A stretch of 64,000 nt of DNA from assembly GCF_024171695.1 (NCBI RefSeq), contig NZ_JAMTCF010000013.1, forward strand, positions 186,001-250,000. The letters are read 5' to 3'. This DNA is from Actinosynnema pretiosum (GTDB lineage Bacteria; Actinomycetota; Actinomycetes; Mycobacteriales; Pseudonocardiaceae). Shown in pieces: positions 1-8,115 of this stretch. A program made the position numbers and the translations under genes. Every line of letters begins with the position of its first letter. The stretch's first letter is position 1. Below the pieces are notes generated by a model. That model did not search any database. It was not told where the DNA came from and worked only from the letters and a program-made list of their open reading frames with translations.

Positions 1-575
1 ATTCGGCGGGCGGGGTCGGGGGCCTGAACTCGGGTCCGGGTCCAGGTCCGGGCTCAGGTCCGGGCTCGGGCTCGAACCTGGGCCCGGACTCGGACCTGAG
101 TTCGGGCTCAGCCCTGGGTCCGGGCTCGGACCTGGGTTGGGGTCCGGGCTTGTGGTCGCTCTCGGGTTCGGGCTCGGTCTCGAACCTGGGTTCGGACTCG
201 GCCCCACCGCAGGCACACAGGCAGTCACCGCTCCCCGCACCGCCTCCGCCACCGCTGCCACCGCCGTTGCAGCCGCTGCCACCACTACCGCCGCCGTTGC
301 CGCCCTCGCTGCCGTTATCCCCGCCGCTGCTGTTGCCCCCGCCGCCGACGCCGCCGTTATCCCCGCTGCCGCCGTTGCCCCCGGTGCCGCCGCTGTTGCC
401 CCCGGTGCCGCCGTTGCCGCCGCCACTGTTGTCCCCGCCGCCGCCGTTGCCGCCGCCGTCGCTGCCGCTCCCGCCGCCGCCGCCGTCGCTGCTGCCCCCA
501 CCATCGCGGTCGCCGCCGTTATCCCCGTTGCCGCCGTTACCCCTGTTGTCCCCGTCGCCGTTACCGCTGCTGTAG
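1..575. repeat. Degenerate low-complexity DNA (GGCTCGG-type and CCGCCGTTG-type)
   Basis: Bases 1-200 are imperfect repeats of 6-12 bp around GGTCCGGGCTCGG. Bases 240-575 are imperfect trinucleotide-based repeats around CCGCCGTTGCC. Both keep a 3-bp period, which fits their being the coding sequence of the repetitive tail and Gly-rich middle of the minus-strand protein here. Confidence 0.7.
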
Positions 576-748
576 GCCAACGCGTACTCCGCAGTGCGCA
601 ACCACTCGGGCACGACCAGCACCTCATAGCAGACGAGCGACCGGGCTCGCCGCTCATCACCCCGCTGGCTGCCGCCCACCAGGCGCACGAGGTCGACGAC
701 GTCGACCGCGATCCGCTTCGACGGCGTCCAGAGCGGCCACGGCGACAC
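1..748 (-). CDS. Gly/Asn-rich protein with acidic Pro/Glu tail, 3' end beyond window
   Basis: An uninterrupted minus-strand frame runs off the left edge. From the GTG at 748 (AGGGGA sits 4 nt upstream; GTG 766 is an alternative) it encodes about 55 ordinary residues containing the segments VDLVRLVGG, CYEVLVVPEW and EYALAYSSG. About 115 residues of Gly/Asn/Asp/Ser-rich sequence of the GGNGG type follow, then a short Cys-containing stretch (CLCACGG), then a repeated Glu-Pro-Gly-Pro tail that continues past base 1. Third codon positions are almost all G or C and the composition changes at sensible boundaries, so I read this as coding rather than as the Pro-rich and Ala-rich frames on the other strand. 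No family recognised. It may be a surface or phase-separating protein, but that is speculation. Confidence 0.55.
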   Translation of the reverse strand, partial: MSPWPLWTPSKRIAVDVVDLVRLVGGSQRGDERRARSLVCYEVLVVPEWLRTAEYALAYSSGNGDGDNRGNGGNGDNGGDRDGGGSSDGGGGGSGSDGGGNGGGGDNSGGGNGGTGGNSGGTGGNGGSGDNGGVGGGGNSSGGDNGSEGGNGGGSGGSGCNGGGSGGGGGAGSGDCLCACGGAESEPRFETEPEPESDHKPGPQPRSEPGPRAEPELRSESGPRFEPEPGPEPGPGPGPEFRPPTPPAE

Positions 749-902
749 CCCGTCCCCTGATCTCACGGAACCGCACCATACGTGTTCTGACCTGGCGTTT
801 CGCCGAGCGCCCGGAAAGTGCACCCCAAAGGATCACATGATTGACGGAACAATCCGTACGTACTGATTGGATTTCGGGGGCGGGTGCTGGGACGATCACC
901 CG

Positions 903-1499
903 GTGCCCAGGGTGAGTCAGGACCACCTAGACGCCCGCCGCCGCCAGATCCTTGACGGCTCGCGTGCCTGCTTCGCGCGCTTCGGCTACGAGGGTGCCAC
1001 CGTGCGCCGCCTCGAAGAGGGTACCGGCCTGTCCAGGGGAGCGATCTTCCACCACTTCCGGGACAAGGAGTCGCTGTTCCTGGCCCTGGCCGAGGACGAC
1101 GCGGTCCGCATGGCCGAGGTGGTGGCCGAGCAGGGCCTGGTCCAGGTGATGCGAGAGCTCCTCGCCACCCCGCGCCACGACGACGGCGAGCAGCACCCGG
1201 CGGACTGGCTGGGCACCCGCCTTGAGGTGTCCAGGCGCCTGCGCACGGACCCGGAGTTCCGAGGCCGCTGGGCGGAGCGCTCCAGCCAGCTCACCGACGC
1301 CACCAGACAGCGCCTGCTGCGCCAGCGCGAGGCGGGCAAGCTGCGCGACGACGTGGACGTGACCGTGCTGACGTCGTTCCTGGAACTGGTCCTGGAAGGC
1401 CTGGTCTCCCACCTGGCGATGGGCCTGCCAGCAGACGACCTGGAACCGGTCCTGGACCTGGTCGAGGAATCCGTCCGCCGCCACCGCCGCACAGGCTGA
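903..1499 (+). CDS. acnR: TetR-family regulator, AcnR-like
   Basis: TetR/AcrR DNA-binding repressor of 198 residues. Residues 10-57 form the N-terminal helix-turn-helix, with RRQILDGSRACFARFGYEG and GLSRGAIFHHFRDK diagnostic for the family. The N-terminus MPRVSQDHLDARR and the C-terminal LVLEGLVSHLAMGLP closely match the actinobacterial AcnR group, which represses aconitase in response to citrate and iron. The GTG at 903 is chosen because AcnR proteins begin MPRVS; the upstream ATG at 867 would add 12 unrelated residues. No aconitase gene lies in the window: the gene upstream is the divergent Gly-rich protein. The family call is firm and the AcnR assignment fairly firm. The regulated target here is unknown. 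Confidence 0.85.
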   Translation: MPRVSQDHLDARRRQILDGSRACFARFGYEGATVRRLEEGTGLSRGAIFHHFRDKESLFLALAEDDAVRMAEVVAEQGLVQVMRELLATPRHDDGEQHPADWLGTRLEVSRRLRTDPEFRGRWAERSSQLTDATRQRLLRQREAGKLRDDVDVTVLTSFLELVLEGLVSHLAMGLPADDLEPVLDLVEESVRRHRRTG

Positions 1500-1661
1500 C
1501 CCCACCGCCCCGCAGCCCCCGCGCCCCTCCGCCCCTCCGCCCGACAGGCTGCCCACTCCCCACGACCGGTCGACCTGCCGCACCCCCAACCGCAGGGCGG
1601 CACGCTTCCCCCACGCCCGACCCAACACCCGCGCCCGCGCCCACTCCCGTGTTCACGTCAC

Positions 1662-1757
1662 CTAGTTGTCGTCGCAGTCGTCGTCGCAGTCGTCGTCGCA
1701 GTTGTCGTCGCAGATATCGCCCCAGGTGTAGCCGGATATCGCCCCAGACGCCGCCAT
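1662..1757 (-). CDS. Possible 31-residue Cys/Asp-rich peptide
   Basis: A short minus-strand frame starts at ATG 1757 and ends in TAG at 1662. The peptide has a 15-residue N-terminal part (containing SGYTWGDI) followed by four tandem Cys-Asp-Asp-Asp/Asn units. AGGG lies about 9 nt upstream, a weak ribosome site. It overlaps the 5' part of nothing else and sits between the AcnR-like gene and the MFS gene. A repeating CDDD tail could bind metal or be a small modified-peptide precursor, but no maturation enzyme is adjacent. It may equally be a chance frame over a 12-bp tandem repeat. Confidence 0.3.
   Translation of the reverse strand: MAASGAISGYTWGDICDDNCDDDCDDDCDDN
1665..1712. repeat. 12-bp tandem repeat, 4 copies
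   Basis: Four contiguous copies of GTYGTCGTCGCA. The outer copies carry T at position 3 and the inner ones C. Two copies of GATATCGCCCCAG follow within 40 bp. The rest of the 1500-1798 gap shows no other gene. Confidence 0.9.
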
Positions 1758-1810
1758 GCCGGAGGACCCTGTCCGCAGCACTCGGCCGAGGTTGAGGGGT
1801 GTTCCACGTG

Positions 1811-2968
1811 ATGCGGCTGTACCTGCTGTGCGCGGGCTCGGCCAGGCTCGCCGACGAGATGGTCGCCGTGACCCTGGTGCTGCTCGCACTGGAGCGCACC
1901 GGCAGTTCAACGCTGTCCGGACTGGTGGTAGCCGCCTACACGATCCCATCGGTGGTGTCAGGCCCGCTGCTGGGCGCCTGGTTGGACCGCACGACACACC
2001 CCGTGGCCGCGCTGGCGGGAAACCAGTTCGCACTGGCCGCCTCGACCCTGGGCATGGCCCTGCTACCAGGCACACCAGCCCTGACAGCCTTGGCGTTCCT
2101 GGCAGGCTTGGCCCTCCCCCTGACGAGCGGTGGCTTCACGAGCCTGATCCCCAGACTGACCACCGACCTGTCCCGATCAACCTCGAACGACGCGCTGCTG
2201 TTCAACGCCGCAGCGATCGCCGGCCCGGCACTGGCCGGCGTGCTGGCAGCAACGAGCGGACCGGTGACCGCGGTGCTGGTGATCACGGCACTGGCACTGG
2301 CAGGTGGCCTGTGCACCCTCTGCCTGCGCGTCCCACCACACCCACCAGCCGCACACCCACCACTGCTGGTCGCGCTGCGCCAGGGCGTGCGCCATCTCGC
2401 GGTGACCCCACCGCTACGGGGCACAACAATCGCCTCGGTGCTGGGCTACGGCGCAGTGGGCCTCCTGGCGACAGCACTCCCAGCCCGCCTGACGGAGTTG
2501 GACGGCACCCCGGCCCGCCTGGGCCTACTGCTGGCCGTGCTGGAGCTCGGATGCGTGGTGGGCCTGCTGGTGCTGCGCGGCTGGTTGAACCGCAGGCGTC
2601 CAGAACACGTGATGCTCACCGCCCTGCTCCTGTACGGCGCAGCCCTGGCCACGTGGCCACTGGCGACCACAACGTGGGCACTGATGGCACTGGTAGCGCT
2701 CACCGGCTTGGTGGACGCGCCGATCCTCCCCGCGACCATCAACGCCAGACAGCGCTACACCCCACCCACCCTGCTGGGCCAGCTCTCCACCACGGGCGCA
2801 AGCCTCAAGATCGGCGCATACGCACTGGGCGCAGCAGCAGGCGGCACCCTGCTGTCATCGTTCCCCCCGTCAGGGGTGATCTGGCTGGCCGCCGCAGGAC
2901 AGGTGCTCGCTGCGACGGTCGGAGCAGCCGCCACTACGAACCGGAAACCCCTTCGGGTAACGCCCTAG
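1811..2968 (+). CDS. MFS transporter (exporter type)
   Basis: Major facilitator superfamily protein of about 385 residues with roughly 12 hydrophobic helices and the short RxADEM and GxxxDRTT loops after the first and second helices, as in the Bcr/CflA- or EntS-like exporter branch. A cytoplasmic loop around residues 175-205 is Pro/His-rich. GAGGGG at 1794-1799 fits a start at GTG 1808 or ATG 1811; the GTG at 1799 overlaps that site and is less likely. It ends 10 bp before the thioesterase gene and is probably co-transcribed with it. Substrate unknown. Codon use has more A-ending codons than the core genes, hinting at a different history. Confidence 0.8.
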   Translation: MRLYLLCAGSARLADEMVAVTLVLLALERTGSSTLSGLVVAAYTIPSVVSGPLLGAWLDRTTHPVAALAGNQFALAASTLGMALLPGTPALTALAFLAGLALPLTSGGFTSLIPRLTTDLSRSTSNDALLFNAAAIAGPALAGVLAATSGPVTAVLVITALALAGGLCTLCLRVPPHPPAAHPPLLVALRQGVRHLAVTPPLRGTTIASVLGYGAVGLLATALPARLTELDGTPARLGLLLAVLELGCVVGLLVLRGWLNRRRPEHVMLTALLLYGAALATWPLATTTWALMALVALTGLVDAPILPATINARQRYTPPTLLGQLSTTGASLKIGAYALGAAAGGTLLSSFPPSGVIWLAAAGQVLAATVGAAATTNRKPLRVTP

Positions 2969-2978
2969 TATCCCGCGC

Positions 2979-3440
2979 ATGGCAGATCCCCGCCCCGCCC
3001 ACGTGCACCGCGTCCGGGTCCGCCCGGTCGACTGCGACCGGCGGGGCGTGGTGCACGCGTCCCGCTACCCGGTGTTCTTCGAGGCTGCGATGGTCGAGGC
3101 GGTCAGGTCGCTGCTCGGCTCGTACCGGGAGCTGGAGAAGCACGGCGTGGAGTTCGCGGTGGCCGAGACATCGGTGCGCTACCTGGGCGAAGCAGGCTTC
3201 GACGACATGATGCGCATCAACGTACGAGTGCGCACCCTGGGCACCACAACGATGACCCTCGGCTTCGAGGCAGAGGTGGACGGCACCCCGGTAGCAGTCG
3301 GCTGGACCCGCTACACCGCCTGCGGCACCCCGGAACCCAGACACACCCCGATCCCAGACGAACTACGCAGAGCCCTAGAACACCGAACCCGAACCACCAC
3401 CACAGCCACCCGCAACGGCCAGGTCACCAAACGCCCCTAA
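2979..3440 (+). CDS. Hotdog-fold acyl-CoA thioesterase (4HBT/YbgC type)
   Basis: 153-residue single-domain thioesterase. The segment VDCDRRGVVHASRY near residue 17 matches the D-x-x-G-x-V-x-x-x-x-Y active-site region of 4-hydroxybenzoyl-CoA-thioesterase-like proteins, with Asp as likely catalytic residue. The following FFEAAMVEAVRSLL helix and the strand-rich second half complete one hotdog unit. Residues after 125 form a basic, Thr/Arg-rich tail without predicted structure. It directly follows the MFS gene (10 bp). Physiological acyl-CoA substrate cannot be told. Confidence 0.8.
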   Translation: MADPRPAHVHRVRVRPVDCDRRGVVHASRYPVFFEAAMVEAVRSLLGSYRELEKHGVEFAVAETSVRYLGEAGFDDMMRINVRVRTLGTTTMTLGFEAEVDGTPVAVGWTRYTACGTPEPRHTPIPDELRRALEHRTRTTTTATRNGQVTKRP

Positions 3441-3460
3441 CCACCACGCACCGCCCACAT

Positions 3461-3495
3461 ACCCAGGCACCCAGGCACCCAGGCACCCAGGCACC
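3461..3495. repeat. 8-bp tandem repeat (ACCCAGGC), about 4.4 copies
   Basis: Perfect head-to-tail copies of ACCCAGGC just downstream of the thioesterase gene; first of four unrelated arrays in this gene-free gap (3441-4045). Confidence 0.95.
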
Positions 3496-3732
3496 GCAGG
3501 ACATATCCACGAAGCACGCCCGCGAGCCCTGCCCACCGAACCCGCTCACGAGAACGGCCACCCCGTAACCGGCAGCGAGCCACAAGAAAGCAGCAAGCAC
3601 GCAGACACACCCTCGCCCCCGCTTCCGGAGACCAGCGCCGCATAGCCCGTCGCCTACCCGCGCCGCACTACCCAAGCCTCAGACCAGCCACCCACCGCCC
3701 ATCACCCACGACCAGCCACCCGCGCCCCGCAG

Positions 3733-3840
3733 CACGCGGTCCACGCGGTCCACGCGGTCCACGCGGTCCACGCGGTCCACGCGGTCCACGCGGTCCACGC
3801 GGTCCACGCGGTCCACGCGGTCCACGCGGTCCACGCGGTC
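3733..3840. repeat. 9-bp tandem repeat (CACGCGGTC), 12 copies
   Basis: Twelve perfect copies of CACGCGGTC, 108 bp. Unit too short and contiguous for CRISPR. Perfect identity implies recent slippage; copy number should vary between strains. Confidence 0.97.
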
Positions 3841-3893
3841 CACGACCAGGGTCGGGCGTGAGGTGGTGATCGCAGTCGCGGTCGGTACCGGTA

Positions 3894-3953
3894 CCAGTGC
3901 CAGTGCCAGTGCCAGTGCCAGTGCCAGTGCCAGTGCCAGTGCCAGTGCCAGTG
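3894..3953. repeat. 6-bp tandem repeat (CCAGTG), 10 copies
   Basis: Ten perfect copies of CCAGTG, followed by a partial CCAG and the next array. Confidence 0.97.
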
Positions 3954-3966
3954 CCAGGGTTCGGCC

Positions 3967-4036
3967 CCCTCAGCCCTCAGCCCTCAGCCCTCAGCCCTCA
4001 GCCCTCAGCCCTCAGCCCTCAGCCCTCAGCCCTCAG
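3967..4036. repeat. 7-bp tandem repeat (CCCTCAG), 10 copies
   Basis: Ten perfect copies of CCCTCAG ending 9 bp before the stop codon of the minus-strand TetR gene, so it lies in that gene's 3' flank and would be in its transcript. No gene is seen in the whole 3441-4045 gap. Confidence 0.97.
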
Positions 4037-4045
4037 CCCAGATGA

Positions 4046-5200
4046 TCACCCCTCCCTGCTGAGCGATCGGGTGCCGAGGACGGCCGTGACCGCGCCGGTT
4101 CCCTCAGCGGTCGCCACCACTCGACCGTCGGACAGCAGTGCCGCCGCCTCGGTCATGTCCCCGGACTCGGCGAACCCGGCCGCAGTCGCGAGCCGCCCGC
4201 CCGGATCGCACACCAAGCGCACCTCGGGCCACGCCGCCTCCGGGAACGCCACCCGCACCGCCGCGCACAGTTCACCCACCACCACCCGCACCAGCGGTAG
4301 CACTTCGACGGGTGTGTCGGTCACCAGCGCGATCGTCACCGGCACCCCGCACCTCGCCACCCGTTCCACCGCGTCCAACCGCCGCACGCCCAGCACCGCG
4401 ACCACCCCGTCACCCGACAGGGCAACTGCCCCGCTGCCGGGCGACGGCATCGCCCCACCACCCGGCGCCCCACTACCAGGCCCAGGAACCGCCCCACCGC
4501 CGGATGCCACGGTCTTCCCGCTCACCAGGTCGACCAAGCCCTCGGGCACCGCCCACTCCCGATCGACCTCGCTCGCCTCGACCGCCGCCTCCGCAGGCGC
4601 CCACCAGTCGTCCATCACCAGCCCCGCCAGCCGCTCGCACGCGCTCACCACGTCGTACGCCGCAGGCGCCCCCGCCCCACCCGGCAGGGAGTCCAGCTGC
4701 CTCGCCCCGTGCAGCAGCGCCAGCACCAGTTCGGCCAGCCGCACCCGGCGGGTGTGGATCGGGCCGTCCCAGCGCACCCCGGCCACGCCCTCGACGGCCA
4801 GTCCGAGCAGCACGGCGTTGACCCCGGCCAAGGCGCCCAGCACGTCCGCCATCTCACCCGCCAGCTCGGGTGGCAGCGCGCGACCGATCCCACCCGGCGC
4901 CGGCGTCACCCACGTCCGCGCCAGCGCCCCCAGCGCCTCCTCCAGGTTCCGCCCCGGCCGGGCTCCCGGTGGGGCCTGGGTCCGCTCGACCAGGTCCGCG
5001 AGCACCGCCAGGTACAGCGCCCGCTTGCCGGGGAAGTTCGAGTAGACCGCCCCCCTGGTCAGCTCGGCGCGCTCGGCGATGGCGTCGACCCGCCCGTCCC
5101 GGTACCCGCGCTCGGCGAACTCGGCGCGCGCCGCAGCGAGCACCGCGACCCTCGTCCGCTCCTGCGTCTGCACCCTGGTCAGCCGCGCCACGCCCACCAC
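4046..5200 (-). CDS. TetR regulator with C-terminal thioredoxin-like domain
   Basis: 384 residues, nearly twice a normal TetR protein. Residues 10-58 are the DNA-binding domain, with AVLAAARAEFAERGYRDG and ELTRGAVYSNFPGKRALY. Residues 60-200 are the helical ligand domain. A Gly/Pro/Ser-rich linker (about 225-255) leads to a roughly 120-residue C-terminal part with alternating strands and helices, including VPVTIALVTDTP, VRLVCDPGG and ALLSDGRVV. That part resembles the AhpC/thioredoxin fold but lacks a CxxC motif. The gene is divergent from the P450 at 5411 and probably controls it. The thioredoxin-like reading is by pattern only. Confidence 0.75.
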   Translation of the reverse strand: MVGVARLTRVQTQERTRVAVLAAARAEFAERGYRDGRVDAIAERAELTRGAVYSNFPGKRALYLAVLADLVERTQAPPGARPGRNLEEALGALARTWVTPAPGGIGRALPPELAGEMADVLGALAGVNAVLLGLAVEGVAGVRWDGPIHTRRVRLAELVLALLHGARQLDSLPGGAGAPAAYDVVSACERLAGLVMDDWWAPAEAAVEASEVDREWAVPEGLVDLVSGKTVASGGGAVPGPGSGAPGGGAMPSPGSGAVALSGDGVVAVLGVRRLDAVERVARCGVPVTIALVTDTPVEVLPLVRVVVGELCAAVRVAFPEAAWPEVRLVCDPGGRLATAAGFAESGDMTEAAALLSDGRVVATAEGTGAVTAVLGTRSLSREG

Positions 5201-5361
5201 CCGCTCACCGCAACCCCTCCGCTCGCTCCATCTCCTCCGCGATCAATTCTCCGGCACCGGAAGATCGCATTCCAACACCCTGGGACCTCTCACGATCGGG
5301 TGGTTCTCGCCGCCCAGACCGCCCCCCAACCCTCGACAGCAAACCCCCATCCAGATACTTT

Positions 5362-5390
5362 GAACATCCGAATGATGAGAACATCTGAAT
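5362..5390. promoter_or_regulatory. Direct repeat GAACATCYGAAT x2, candidate operator
   Basis: Two 12-bp copies, GAACATCCGAAT (5362-5373) and GAACATCTGAAT (5379-5390), lie 17 bp apart in the divergent TetR/P450 promoter region, 21 bp before the P450 start. A and T enrichment is unusual for this sequence. Likely regulator site or promoter element. No function shown. Confidence 0.45.
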
Positions 5391-5410
5391 TATCCACCTG
5401 GAGCACCCCC

Positions 5411-6580
5411 GTGACGAACCCCCGCCTCGACCCCGCCGACCCCAAGACCCTGCTCGACCCCTTCACCGCGCACAGCACCGCCCGCGAGCAGGCCCCCATC
5501 GCCGTGATGCCCATCCCCGGCATGGGCGACCTCCGCGTCGCCACCCGCCACGACGACGCCAAGGCCGTCCTGTCCGACCCCCGCCTCACAGTGAGCTCGA
5601 ACAGCTTCATCGGCCTGCCCGGCATCCCCGACCACTGCCTGCGGTACATGCGCACGATGTCCGAGCTCAACGGCCCCGAGCACCAGCGCGTCCGCAGGCT
5701 CGCCGCACCCGCGTTCACCGCCCGCCGCGCCGCCGAGTTCCGCCCCCGGATCACCGAGCTGGTGACCACCCTCCTCGACGCGCTGCCCGACGAGGGCGAG
5801 GCCGACCTGCTCGCCGACTACACGTCCCCGCTGCCCAGCGACGTCGTCTGCGAGCTCGTCGGCATCCCCGCGCCCGACCGGGAGCGGTGGCGCGCCCACG
5901 GCTCAGCGGTCGTCTCCGGCGACCTCCAAGGCCTCGTCGCCGCCATCCCCGACGTGATGGAAGGCGCCAAGGCCGCCGTGGCGCACCGCCGCGCGAACCC
6001 CGGCGACGACCTGCTGTCGTGGCTGCTGGAGGTCGAAAACGGCCTCACCGACACCGAGCTGGTCACCCTCGTCTGGCACCTCGTGCTCGCGGGCCAGACC
6101 CCCGCGAACCTGATCGTCAACGCCCTGGAGGCCCTGCTCGCCCACCCCGACCAGCTGGCCCTCCTGCGCGAGCGCCCCGAGCTGGCCCCGCGCGCGGTGG
6201 AGGAGCTGACCCGCTGGGCGACCCCGCAGCTGATGGCCACCCCGAGGTTCGGCGCCGAGGAGGTCGAGATCGGCGGCGAGACCATCCCGGCGGGCGCGCC
6301 GATCACCGCGTCCCTGGTCGGCGCGAACCGCGACCCGAGGTCGTACACCGACCCGGACCGCCTCGACCTCACCCGCGCCGAGGGCGGCCACCTCGCGTAC
6401 GGGCACGGCCCGCACTTCTGCCTCGGCGCGGCGTTCGCGAAGGTCGAGACCGAGGTCGCGATCACCGCCCTGCTGGACCGCTACCCGGTCGTCGAGCCGG
6501 CCGAGCGCCCCGAGCGGGCCCCGGACGGCGGCACCTGGCGGCTCGCGTCGTTGCGGGTGCGCTTGTCCCGAACCGCTTGA
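5411..6580 (+). CDS. Cytochrome P450
   Basis: Soluble bacterial P450 of 389 residues. The I-helix reads LVLAGQTPANL, with Gln replacing the usual acidic residue before Thr. The ExxR motif is in EELTRW. The heme loop is AYGHGPHFCLGAAF, with Cys as thiolate ligand. Start is GTG 5411, with GGAG 7 nt upstream and a typical MTNPRLDP N-terminus; longer frames lack a ribosome site. It is divergent from the TetR/thioredoxin-like gene and 31 bp upstream of a second P450, probably an operon. No ferredoxin or reductase gene is adjacent, so electrons come from elsewhere. The Gln in the I-helix may indicate atypical oxygen activation. Substrate unknown. Confidence 0.93.
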   Translation: MTNPRLDPADPKTLLDPFTAHSTAREQAPIAVMPIPGMGDLRVATRHDDAKAVLSDPRLTVSSNSFIGLPGIPDHCLRYMRTMSELNGPEHQRVRRLAAPAFTARRAAEFRPRITELVTTLLDALPDEGEADLLADYTSPLPSDVVCELVGIPAPDRERWRAHGSAVVSGDLQGLVAAIPDVMEGAKAAVAHRRANPGDDLLSWLLEVENGLTDTELVTLVWHLVLAGQTPANLIVNALEALLAHPDQLALLRERPELAPRAVEELTRWATPQLMATPRFGAEEVEIGGETIPAGAPITASLVGANRDPRSYTDPDRLDLTRAEGGHLAYGHGPHFCLGAAFAKVETEVAITALLDRYPVVEPAERPERAPDGGTWRLASLRVRLSRTA

Positions 6581-6611
6581 ACCGGCCCCCCCGCTCGGCC
6601 ACGGTGGGGTG

Positions 6612-7907
6612 ATGTCGAGCCGCAGCCCGCGCCTGGCCGCCCTGAAGTCCGCCACCTCGTTGTCCGTGCTGCGCGCCTCGCTCCGCGCCCGAGCCGCCTT
6701 CGGCGACCCCGTCGCGCGCCTGCTGGACACCTCACCCCGCTGGGACCGCGACCGCGAGCAGGAACGCGTGCGCGCGGGCGGTGACCTGGGGCGGAGCAAG
6801 CTCGGGATGCGCGTCACCGCCTCGCACGCCGTGTGCGGCCAGGTGCTGCGCGACCCGGCTTTCGGCGTGCTCCAGCCCCTGCCGCCGCCCGAGGCGCTGG
6901 GGCTGTCCAGCCAGCTGGTGAACCCGGTGACGGACTCGTTCCTGACCCTCAACCCGCCGGACCACGGCAGGCTGCGCAGGCTGGCCGCCCCGTGGTTCAC
7001 CCCGCGCGGCCTGCGGGCCAGGCAGGAGTCGGTGCGGCGGGTGATGGACGAGCACCTGGGCGCACTGGCCGGTCGGGAGCGGTTCGACCTGGTGGAGGAC
7101 TTCGCGGCGCGGGTCCCGGTGCGGATCATCGCGGACCTGCTGGGGGTCCCCGGCGGCGACCACTCGGCGTTCGGCCGCTGGGGCAGCGCGATCATCTCCT
7201 CGCTGGACGGGGTGCGGTCGGCGCGGCAGGCCCGGCGGCTGCGGGTGGCGCTGGTGGAGTTCGAGGCGTTCCTCGACGACCTCGTCGAACTCCGGCGGCG
7301 CGAGCCCGGCGAGGACGTGGTCAGCGCGCTGGTCGCCGAGCCGGGGCTGTCGCGGGCGGACCTGCTCGCGACCACGGAGCTGCTGCTGGTGGCCGGGTTC
7401 GAGACGACGGTGAACCTGATCGGGAACGCGGTGCTGCTGCTCCTGGACCGGCCGCTGGACCGGGAGCGGCTGGTCGCTGAGGAGGCGTGGGCGGAGGCCG
7501 TGGTGGAGGAGGTGCTGCGCCTGGACCCGCCGGTGCGCTACACGATCCGGGCGCCGTTCGAGCCGGTGGAGCTGGCGGGGTCGCGGTTGCGGCCGATGAC
7601 GCCGGTGGTGCTGCTGCTGGCGGGCGCGAACCGGGACCCGGAGGTGTTCGCCGAGCCGGACCGGTTCCTGCCGGGGCGCGAGCGCGGGCGCGAGCACCTG
7701 GCGTTCTCGTCGGGCATCCACTACTGCCTGGGGGCCGGGTTGGCGCGGATGGAGGCGGTGGCCGCGCTGCGCGGGTTGTTCGGGCGGTTCCCGGACCTGG
7801 AGCTCGCCGGACGGGTGCGGCCGAGGCGGTCGGGGACGATCCGGGGGCCGGTGTCCCTGCCTGTTTCCACTTCCGTGGGTCACACGATCGAGCTGAACAA
7901 GCGCTGA
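6612..7907 (+). CDS. Cytochrome P450
   Basis: 431-residue P450 with a longer basic N-terminus than its neighbour. The I-helix LLVAGFETTVNL carries the canonical acidic-Thr pair, EEVLRL supplies ExxR, and the heme loop is AFSSGIHYCLGAGLARME, where the usual Gly after Phe is Ser. LNPPDHGRLRRL and RDPEVFAEPDRFLPGRE are typical. The ATG at 6612 follows GGTGGGG. It probably shares a transcript with the P450 ending at 6580. A strong intrinsic terminator 100 bp downstream closes the unit. Substrate unknown; the pair may act in sequence on a specialised metabolite. Confidence 0.93.
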   Translation: MSSRSPRLAALKSATSLSVLRASLRARAAFGDPVARLLDTSPRWDRDREQERVRAGGDLGRSKLGMRVTASHAVCGQVLRDPAFGVLQPLPPPEALGLSSQLVNPVTDSFLTLNPPDHGRLRRLAAPWFTPRGLRARQESVRRVMDEHLGALAGRERFDLVEDFAARVPVRIIADLLGVPGGDHSAFGRWGSAIISSLDGVRSARQARRLRVALVEFEAFLDDLVELRRREPGEDVVSALVAEPGLSRADLLATTELLLVAGFETTVNLIGNAVLLLLDRPLDRERLVAEEAWAEAVVEEVLRLDPPVRYTIRAPFEPVELAGSRLRPMTPVVLLLAGANRDPEVFAEPDRFLPGRERGREHLAFSSGIHYCLGAGLARMEAVAALRGLFGRFPDLELAGRVRPRRSGTIRGPVSLPVSTSVGHTIELNKR

Positions 7908-8006
7908 TCACGGGCGGTTTGACGGGGTCGTGGTGCATGCTTGGTCTCAGCGCGGGACTGTCCCGCCGCACCGCCGCCGTGGCGGGCCACCCCGCGCCCC
8001 TAACAC

Positions 8007-8042
8007 CCTCGCCGCCCTCCTCCGGGAGGGCGGCGAGGTTTT
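8007..8042 (+). terminator. Rho-independent terminator
   Basis: A perfect 14-bp stem (8007-8020 with 8025-8038, CCTCGCCGCCCTCC and complement), a TCCG loop and a TTTT run. It ends the two-P450 transcript. Confidence 0.9.
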
Positions 8043-8115
8043 AGCGCGCTCCAGCCCACCCTTCGGTTGACTCTCGTCACTTTCCGCCCTTTCAGAGCGC
8101 CCTGCCCGCTCCCGC

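Noticed and set aside
137-760. Plus-strand Ala-rich and Pro-rich frames
   Set aside because: Composition is a by-product of trinucleotide repeats; the minus strand reads as a coherent Gly/Asn-rich protein.
3733-4036. CRISPR array
   Set aside because: Units of 6-9 bp are contiguous with no spacers, and no cas genes are nearby.
3863-5045. Plus-strand Ser/Ala/Pro frames across the minisatellites and antisense to the TetR gene
   Set aside because: Start in simple repeats, antisense to a clear gene, no family features.
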